A stretch of 64,000 nucleotides of DNA, from NCBI RefSeq assembly GCF_014207255.1, contig NZ_JACHCZ010000003.1, positions 556,813 to 620,812 of the forward strand. Direction: 5' to 3'. Source of the DNA: Pseudomonas sp. JAI120 (GTDB lineage: Bacteria; Pseudomonadota; Gammaproteobacteria; Pseudomonadales; Pseudomonadaceae). Of the stretch, positions 59,303 through 64,000 are shown in pieces. The translations under genes were made by a program, and so were the position numbers. Positions within the stretch are counted from its first letter, which is position 1. Every line of letters begins with the position of its first letter. The notes beneath the pieces are model-generated. The model worked only from the letters and a program-made list of their open reading frames with translations, ran no database searches and was not told where the DNA came from.

Positions 59303-60601
59303 ATGCGCGAACCCGGTTTATTGAAACCAGCGGTCCTGTGGCTGCTGCTGTTGGCGCCGCTGTTTTTCAGCACTTACGGCTTCGCCACCTGGGTCACCAG
59401 CCAGCGCAGCGACGTCGGCACCCTGGTGTTCGACTGGGAAACCCATATGCCGTTCTGGGCCTGGACCATCGTGCCCTATTGGTCCATCGACCTGCTTTAC
59501 GGTTTCTCCCTGCTGCTGCCCACCAGCCGCCATGAGCTGAAGCAACACGCGCTGTGCTTGCTGAGCGCGCAGGTCATCGCCGTGAGTTGCTTCCTGATCT
59601 GGCCGCTGCGCTTCACCTTCGAGAGGCCGGAACTGGATGGCGTGTTCGGCTGGCTGTTTGCCGTGCTGGCGGGGTTCGACAAACCGTTCAACCAGGCGCC
59701 CTCGCTGCATATCGCGCTGCTGGTGATCCTGTGGGTCATGTATCAGCGCCACACCCAAGGGTTATGGCGCTGGCTGGTGCATGGCTGGTTCGCCTTGATC
59801 GGTATTTCGGTGCTGACCACTTATCAACATCACTTTATCGACTTACCCACAGGCGCCCTCGCCGGCTGGATCTGCGTGTGGCTGTGGCCGGTGGAACATC
59901 CAAGCCCCCTGCTGAATGCACGGCTTACCCGAGATTCGAAGCGCTGGCGCTTGGGCCTGCGCTACGGCCTGGGGGCGTTGGCACTGGCAGTTCTCGCGTT
60001 TTCCCTGGGCGGCGCCTGGTTATGGCTGCTCTGGCCGGCGGTGTCCCTGGGTTTGATCAAGGTGAATTACCTGGTGCTCGGCGCGTCGGGCTTTCAGAAA
60101 CGCACCGATGGCCGGCTCACGCATGCGGCTCGTTGGCTGTATGCACCTTACCTGGCCGGGGCGTGGATAAATTCGCGCCTGTGGACACGCAAACACCCAC
60201 AGCCGGACCTGATTGTGGATAACGTGTGGCTTGGGCGGATTCCCAGTGCGAAAGAGCAGGATTCATTCAACGCCATCGTCGACCTCTGTGCCGAGTTGCC
60301 GATTAATCCACAGGGCCGCGCGTATCAAAGCATCCCCGTGCTGGACCTGATCGCCCCGACACCCACCGAATGCCAGCAAGCCGCCGAGGCCATCGAGCGC
60401 CTGCGTTCAAGCGGCCCGGTGCTGGTGTGCTGCGCCCTTGGCTACTCACGCAGCGCCACCGCGGTCGCCGCCTGGCTGCTGCACAGTGGGCGCGCCGCCA
60501 CGGTGGACCAGGCGCTGGCTATTATTCGTACAGCGCGGGCCCATGTGGTCCTGCATCCTGCTCATCGTCAAGCGTTGGAGGGTTTGCCCCATGCCCGCTG
60601 A
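59303..60601 (+). CDS. Fused PAP2 phosphatase and dual-specificity phosphatase (YnbD-like)
   Basis: A 432-residue protein. The N-terminal half is a membrane-embedded PAP2-type phosphatase (about 20-270) with NQAPSLHIALL and the catalytic His in TTYQHHFIDLPTGALAG. The C-terminal soluble domain (about 300-430) is a dual-specificity phosphatase with the CX5R loop VCCALGYSRSATAVAAWLL. The fusion matches E. coli YnbD. It could remove phosphate from phosphatidylglycerophosphate-like or phosphoinositide-like lipids made by the first enzyme. The start ATG 59303 lies 3 bases after the upstream stop, suggesting coupling. Confidence 0.9.
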   Translation: MREPGLLKPAVLWLLLLAPLFFSTYGFATWVTSQRSDVGTLVFDWETHMPFWAWTIVPYWSIDLLYGFSLLLPTSRHELKQHALCLLSAQVIAVSCFLIWPLRFTFERPELDGVFGWLFAVLAGFDKPFNQAPSLHIALLVILWVMYQRHTQGLWRWLVHGWFALIGISVLTTYQHHFIDLPTGALAGWICVWLWPVEHPSPLLNARLTRDSKRWRLGLRYGLGALALAVLAFSLGGAWLWLLWPAVSLGLIKVNYLVLGASGFQKRTDGRLTHAARWLYAPYLAGAWINSRLWTRKHPQPDLIVDNVWLGRIPSAKEQDSFNAIVDLCAELPINPQGRAYQSIPVLDLIAPTPTECQQAAEAIERLRSSGPVLVCCALGYSRSATAVAAWLLHSGRAATVDQALAIIRTARAHVVLHPAHRQALEGLPHAR

Positions 60602-61034
60602 TATGGAACTCCAGGTGGTCGCCAGCCTGCTGCGCCGTGGCCGTTCACTGGATCAGTTATCCACAGGCCTGACCGTGGCCGGTGTGTTATTTGGCCTCGC
60701 CCAGTTGCTGATGGCGAGTATTTCAACCATCTGCCTGCTGCTCAGCCTGTGGATGATTATCCTGGGGCTGCTGCAAAAGTACTGGGCGCTGCGCGTGGCC
60801 TTCGACGCCGACCTGTTCGCCCTGCTGGCCCGCGATACCGAGCGCACCCCGGACCTCGACCAAGCCCTGCAAGCCCTCGGCCTGCAATCGCCCAAGCGTG
60901 CCGGCCGGCCCTGGACCGAGCGCCGTCGCGGTGCCCTCAAACTGTTGCGCAAACAAGCCTGGCTGCTGGGCGCGCAAGCGCTGCTGACCCTCGCCGTGAT
61001 CCTCGCCAGCCCCTGGCTGCCTTTCGCCGGATAA
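60591..61034 (+). CDS. Small membrane protein of the lipid operon
   Basis: A 147-residue protein with two close hydrophobic segments (about 23-62) and a third near the C-terminus (about 124-142), with a basic region between (KRAGRPWTERRRGALKLLRK). ATG 60591 overlaps the end of the phosphatase gene, with GGAGGG about 8 bases upstream. It resembles the hypothetical protein at this position of the PAO1 operon (PA2538). I cannot assign a function; the position suggests a scaffold or substrate-handling role in the lipid pathway. Confidence 0.82.
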   Translation: MPADMELQVVASLLRRGRSLDQLSTGLTVAGVLFGLAQLLMASISTICLLLSLWMIILGLLQKYWALRVAFDADLFALLARDTERTPDLDQALQALGLQSPKRAGRPWTERRRGALKLLRKQAWLLGAQALLTLAVILASPWLPFAG

Positions 61035-61043
61035 GGAATCCCC

Positions 61044-61664
61044 ATGTTCGAACCCGTCGTCGCCACGCTCATTACCTCCATGGCCCGCACCGTCACCGGC
61101 GCCCGCAGCCTGTGGCTGGGTTGCGCGCCAGTGCCGGTGCAACGTATCTATTTCGCCAACCACAGCAGCCACGGCGACTTCGTGCTGCTGTGGGCCTCGC
61201 TGCCGCAGAACCTGCGCAAATTCACGCGCCCGGTGGCCGGCAGCGATTACTGGAATAAAAGCGCCCTGCGCCGCTACATCATCAACCGCGTGTTCAATGG
61301 TGTGCTGATCGACCGCGAGCGCAAAGACCCTGTGGATAACCCCTTGCAGCCCATGCTCGCCGCGCTGGAAGGCGGCGACTCGCTGATCATCTTTCCCGAG
61401 GGTACGCGCAACCTGGAGGACGGCTTGCTGCCGTTCAAAAGCGGCATCTACCATCTGGCCAACAGTTACCCACAGGCCGAATTGATTCCGGTGTGGATCG
61501 CTAACCTCAACCGGGTCATGCCCAAGGGCCGCGTCCTACCGCTGCCTTTGCTGTGCACCACCAGCTTCGGCGCTCCATTGCAATTGGAAGAAGGCGAAGA
61601 CAAAGCCGCGTTCCTTGCCCGAACCCGCGATGCCCTGCTCGCCCTCGCCCCGGAGCACTCCTGA
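61044..61664 (+). CDS. 1-acyl-glycerol-3-phosphate acyltransferase family protein
   Basis: A 206-residue PlsC-type acyltransferase. The catalytic H(x4)D motif is in FANHSSHGDFVLLW (about 34-47), and the glycerol phosphate-binding motif IIFPEGTRNLEDG at about 115-127. It follows the small membrane protein at 10 bases (AAGGA) and precedes the CdsA-like gene by 1 base. It likely adds an acyl chain to a lysophospholipid made or used in this operon. Confidence 0.91.
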   Translation: MFEPVVATLITSMARTVTGARSLWLGCAPVPVQRIYFANHSSHGDFVLLWASLPQNLRKFTRPVAGSDYWNKSALRRYIINRVFNGVLIDRERKDPVDNPLQPMLAALEGGDSLIIFPEGTRNLEDGLLPFKSGIYHLANSYPQAELIPVWIANLNRVMPKGRVLPLPLLCTTSFGAPLQLEEGEDKAAFLARTRDALLALAPEHS

Positions 61665-61665
61665 G

Positions 61666-62598
61666 ATGGATAGCCAAACCCTGATGTTATTTGGCGGCAT
61701 CGGCGCGATCCTGGTGCTCGCCTCGCTGATCGGCCTGATCCTCAAACTGCGTACCCGTGGCACGCCCAATGCGGTGATCGACAACCTCAACGCCCGCATC
61801 AACGCCTGGTGGGTGATGGTGGTGGTCATCGGCATCGCTTTCTGGCTCGGTACCGGTGCGGTGATCCTGCTGTTCTACGCGGTGTCGTTCTACGCCCTGC
61901 GCGAATTCCTCACCCTCACGCCCACCCGGCGCAGCGACTACCCGGCCCTGGTGGCCGCGTTCTACCTGGCATTGCCGCTGCAATACCTGCTGATCTACTC
62001 GGACTGGTACGGGCTGTTCTCGATCTTTATCCCGGTGTATGTGTTCCTGCTGCTGCCGATCCTCGCCTCCCTGGGCGGCGACACCACGCACTTCCTGGAA
62101 CGCGCCTCCAAGGTGCAATGGGGCCTGATGATCGCGGTGTTCTGCGTGTCGTTCGTGCCCGCCCTGCTGACCCTCGACATCCCCGGCTACGAAGGCCGCA
62201 ACCTGCTGCTGATCGCCTACCTGGTGATCGTGGTGCAACTCTCGGACGTGCTGCAGTACGTGTGCGGCAAGCTGTTCGGCAAACACAAGATCGCGCCCAA
62301 CCTGTCGCCATCAAAGACTGTGGAAGGCTTTGTCGGCGGGATTCTGTTGTCATCCTTGATCGGCGCGGCGCTATGGTGGACCACGCCGTTCAACCCGTGG
62401 CAATCGTTCCTGATCGCCTTGCTGATCAACCTGCTCGGCTTCGCCGGCGGCATCGTCATGTCGGCAATCAAGCGCGACCGGGGGGTGAAGGACTGGGGGC
62501 ATATGATCGAAGGGCACGGCGGGATGCTGGATCGGCTGGATTCGGTGTGTTTTGCGGCGCCGATTTTCTTCCACCTCGTGCGCTACTGGTGGACCTGA
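61666..62598 (+). CDS. Phosphatidate cytidylyltransferase family protein (CdsA/YnbB-like)
   Basis: A 310-residue membrane enzyme that forms CDP-diacylglycerol from phosphatidate and CTP. About eight membrane helices and the family signature LSPSKTVEGFVGGILLSS at about 222-239 followed by KRDRGVKDWGHMIEGHGGML, with the metal-binding Asp. This is a paralogue of the essential cdsA, dedicated to this operon, supplying CDP-activated lipid for the first enzyme. Start ATG 61666. A REP hairpin follows the stop. Confidence 0.92.
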   Translation: MDSQTLMLFGGIGAILVLASLIGLILKLRTRGTPNAVIDNLNARINAWWVMVVVIGIAFWLGTGAVILLFYAVSFYALREFLTLTPTRRSDYPALVAAFYLALPLQYLLIYSDWYGLFSIFIPVYVFLLLPILASLGGDTTHFLERASKVQWGLMIAVFCVSFVPALLTLDIPGYEGRNLLLIAYLVIVVQLSDVLQYVCGKLFGKHKIAPNLSPSKTVEGFVGGILLSSLIGAALWWTTPFNPWQSFLIALLINLLGFAGGIVMSAIKRDRGVKDWGHMIEGHGGMLDRLDSVCFAAPIFFHLVRYWWT

Positions 62599-62632
62599 CC
62601 CACACCCCTCTCAAGCCCAATGAAGATCAAAC

Positions 62633-62659
62633 TGTGGGAGGGGGCTTGCCCCTCCCACA
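62633..62659. repeat. REP hairpin after the lipid operon
   Basis: Arms TGTGGGAGG and CCTCCCACA with a short GGGCTTGCC centre. It lies 35 bases after the CdsA-like stop and could end that transcript. The 190 bases after it (62660-62850) show no gene. Confidence 0.88.
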
Positions 62660-62850
62660 TTGGTTTTCTGGTGTTATCGAGGTTTAAGCAAAGTCTGAAA
62701 CCGCTGCTCCTACCTCTCGCTTCTCTTTATTTCGCAGGACATTTCCGAGAGAATCCCAGCCGCTTGTGCCCTGCCTTTTCGGTGGCTAGTCTGCGTTCGT
62801 CACTGCCAATTCAGTGACCGGGTTTAGTCGCTCGGGAAAGATTTACATTG

Positions 62851-62979
62851 GGCGCACAAGCGCCATCTCAAGCATGGCGTTTTTTTCTGCCAACGCTTTA
62901 TGGTGGCTGTGCGCAGGGCACCTTCGGGTGCGCCGGGTTCCCAATGTTCCGGTCGACTAACCTGCGTACAGCTGCCACC
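62851..62979 (+). promoter_or_regulatory. Structured leader with terminator/antiterminator-like hairpins
   Basis: Stems that I can draw: GGCGC-ACAA-GCGCC (62851-62864) overlaps the first arm of CGCCAT/ATGGCG (62861-62879), which is followed by seven T (62880-62886), an attenuator layout. Downstream, GGTGGC and TGTGCGCAGG (62902-62917) pair with CCTGCGTACA and GCCACC (62961-62979), enclosing a TTCG-capped hairpin GCACC/GGTGC (62918-62931). A TTTAGTCGC repeat flanks the block at 62823 and 62986. It lies just before the small gene at 63036. Confidence 0.6.
62861..62886 (+). terminator. Rho-independent terminator inside the leader
   Basis: CGCCAT (62861-62866), a 7-base loop, ATGGCG (62874-62879) and a run of seven T. 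Its upstream arm overlaps an alternative hairpin, so termination may be conditional. Confidence 0.75.
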
Positions 62980-63035
62980 CCATCGTTTAGTCGCGACTCG
63001 TGGCAGCTCCAATTACCTACATTGGAGTTACCGCA

Positions 63036-63236
63036 ATGAGCAAAGTAAAACCCGGTCCGCCCCATCCCTTTTTCATCCCCCACCCCGAAATCAGCTTCGA
63101 AGACGCACTGGTCTACGCCTCAGACCTGCTCCACTGTGCCGAACAGTTGCGCGACTCGCCCAAAGCCGCAGGACACCTCATGGAAATGGCCAGAGTGATG
63201 GTCGACCGCTCATTGGAATGCGTGGGGCCCCGCTGA
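63036..63236 (+). CDS. Small DUF3077/DUF6124-like protein, 66 aa
   Basis: A short protein with the core ISFEDALVYASDLLHCAEQLR followed by a second helix ending MARVMVDRSLE. This looks like the Pseudomonas DUF3077/DUF6124 family of small multi-copy helical proteins of unknown function. ATG 63036 has TTGGAG at about 9 bases. It follows a long structured leader containing a terminator hairpin, so expression is probably conditional. The family assignment is from remembered motifs. Confidence 0.7.
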   Translation: MSKVKPGPPHPFFIPHPEISFEDALVYASDLLHCAEQLRDSPKAAGHLMEMARVMVDRSLECVGPR

Positions 63237-63255
63237 CGCGGTAAACATCCCCGCC

Positions 63256-63311
63256 GTGCGGCGTATCGGCGTCATCTTTTGTATCAAAGACGCGTGTAAG
63301 ATACGCCGCAC
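63256..63311. repeat. Long inverted repeat before the alpha-2-macroglobulin gene
   Basis: The perfect 12-bp arms GTGCGGCGTATC (63256-63267) and GATACGCCGCAC (63300-63311) are separated by 32 bases, with further pairing inside: GCGTC/GACGC and CTTT/AAAG. It can form an extended hairpin. No T run follows, so it is not an obvious terminator. It may be a leader structure or an operator for the gene starting at 63331. Confidence 0.7.
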
Positions 63312-63330
63312 TTAGCCAGGGATGCTCACC

Positions 63331-64000
63331 ATGTTCGATTCGCTCAAAGCCGTCAGCCGTCGTGTTGTCGGTGTGTTTCTGACTGTGGTGGGGGCCGTTT
63401 TTGGCCAATGGCATCCGCCGCTATGGCTGCGCGCTATCGGCCGTGGCCTGGTGAACCTGGGCAACAAAGCCCGCGCTTATCCGCGCCAGGCCGGTGCCGG
63501 CGTATTGGGCCTGGTGCTGCTGGCGGCCGCTGGCTTCTATGGCTGGCACTGGTACTCCAACCTGCCGCAGCCCCACACCGTGGGCTATTCGCTGCACAAA
63601 CCCAATCTGACTGACTACACCCAGCAACCGCCGGTTGTGGATAACTTGCAAGTGCATTTTGCCGAATCGGTGGCCCCCCTGGCCGCCATTGGCAAGCCGG
63701 TCACCGAGGGCATCACCCTCAAACCTGGCGTGGCCGGTACCTGGCGTTGGTCCGATGACCGTACTCTGCTGTTCGTACCGGAGAAAGACTGGCCCATCGA
63801 AGCGGGTTACACCCTTGATCTGGCCAGGAAAGGTTTGCTGGCCGATGGCGTACTGCTCAGCCAGTACAGCAGCCAGTTCTCCACCCAGCCATTCCGCGCC
63901 ACCCTGGCACACAACGAGTTGTATCAAGACCCGTCGAACCCGACGCTGAAACAACTGGTGGCGACCTTCCATTTTTCCCATCCGGTCGATGAAGACAGCC
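63331..64000 (+). CDS. Alpha-2-macroglobulin family protein, 5' part
   Basis: The first 223 or so codons of a large gene cut by the window end. A membrane anchor at about residues 52-72 (GAGVLGLVLLAAAGFYGWHW) follows a short basic cytoplasmic start, then a periplasmic region with VVDNLQVHFAESVAPL and TWRWSDDRTLLFVPEKDWP, the opening MG1/MG2 domains of bacterial alpha-2-macroglobulins (YfhM type). Such proteins trap proteases in the periplasm and often pair with penicillin-binding protein 1C. ATG 63331 has AGGGA upstream. The thioester region lies beyond the window, so subtype cannot be judged. Confidence 0.88.
   Translation, partial: MFDSLKAVSRRVVGVFLTVVGAVFGQWHPPLWLRAIGRGLVNLGNKARAYPRQAGAGVLGLVLLAAAGFYGWHWYSNLPQPHTVGYSLHKPNLTDYTQQPPVVDNLQVHFAESVAPLAAIGKPVTEGITLKPGVAGTWRWSDDRTLLFVPEKDWPIEAGYTLDLARKGLLADGVLLSQYSSQFSTQPFRATLAHNELYQDPSNPTLKQLVATFHFSHPVDEDS

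Noticed and set aside
1..64000. CRISPR arrays, tRNA or rRNA genes, insertion sequences and prophage
   Set aside because: I looked for regularly spaced repeats, cloverleaf-like arms with GGTTCGAATCC-type loops, transposase motifs and phage genes and saw none that I could support.

Overview
The window is a stretch of chromosome from a Pseudomonas, most likely the P. fluorescens group. The evidence is GC-rich coding with strong GC3 bias, GTGGGAGGGGGCTTGC-type REP/REPIN repeats between genes, and gene orders that I recall from P. aeruginosa PAO1: PA2252-2253 (symporter, asparaginase), PA1409-1410 (acetylpolyamine hydrolase, binding protein), PA5435-5443 (pyruvate carboxylase to uvrD), the zinc-starvation island around PA5532-5541, and PA2535-2541 (lipid operon). 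I saw no rRNA, tRNA, CRISPR array, insertion sequence or prophage. All calls come from reading the sequence; no database search was run.

Layout. 1-2.1 kb: 3' part of an alanine/glycine:sodium symporter, then a type I L-asparaginase. 2.1-6.8 kb: a giant orphan protein resembling the N-terminal part of Pseudomonas dermonecrotic-toxin-like (DUF6543) proteins. 6.8-10.1 kb: AraC regulator, acetylpolyamine amidohydrolase and polyamine-binding protein. 10.1-13.6 kb: MocR-type regulator divergent from a PaiB-like protein and two GNAT acetyltransferases. 13.6-16.2 kb: homocysteine S-methyltransferase divergent from an amino-acid ABC binding protein and permease. 16.4-17.7 kb: a small autotransporter. 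17.7-22.2 kb: two-subunit pyruvate carboxylase (pycB, pycA) and divergent LysR regulator pycR. 22.1-28.9 kb: small envelope-type protein, REPIN, RpiR/HexR-type regulator, PAS-GGDEF-EAL protein, uvrD. 29-34.5 kb: Tim44-like protein, SMI1/KNR4 protein, CPA2 antiporter, acyl-CoA thioesterase, pdxY and a DUF3301 protein.

34.5-45.3 kb is a zinc-starvation island. Two perfect palindromes of the form TGTTATA-N-TATAACA, the Zur-box pattern, sit in its two divergent promoter regions. One faces dksA2-zigA-DUF1826-cobW on the minus strand and a small secreted unknown protein on the plus strand. The other faces an amidase on the minus strand and folE2-znuC-znuB-znuA-hisI-gamma carbonic anhydrase-pyrC2 on the plus strand. 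The logic is high-affinity zinc uptake, zinc-delivery GTPases, and zinc-independent or spare copies of zinc enzymes.

45.3-50.7 kb: DUF3617 protein, cardiolipin synthase, cyclopropane fatty acid synthase, and a bufferin (metallophore RiPP) operon with a Cys-rich precursor, DUF692 maturase and DUF2063 partner. 50.8-56.6 kb: an operon of a P1B-type metal ATPase with three SPFH (HflK/HflC-like) membrane proteins. One of these has a His-rich N-terminus, and the operon is preceded by a degenerate Zur-like palindrome at the same distance from the start codon as the two perfect boxes. This is my leading candidate for an under-described system. 56.9-62.6 kb: a six-gene phospholipid operon like E. coli ynbABCD. 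62.6-64 kb: REP, a long structured leader with an attenuator-like terminator, a small DUF3077/DUF6124-like protein, and the start of an alpha-2-macroglobulin family protein that runs off the window.
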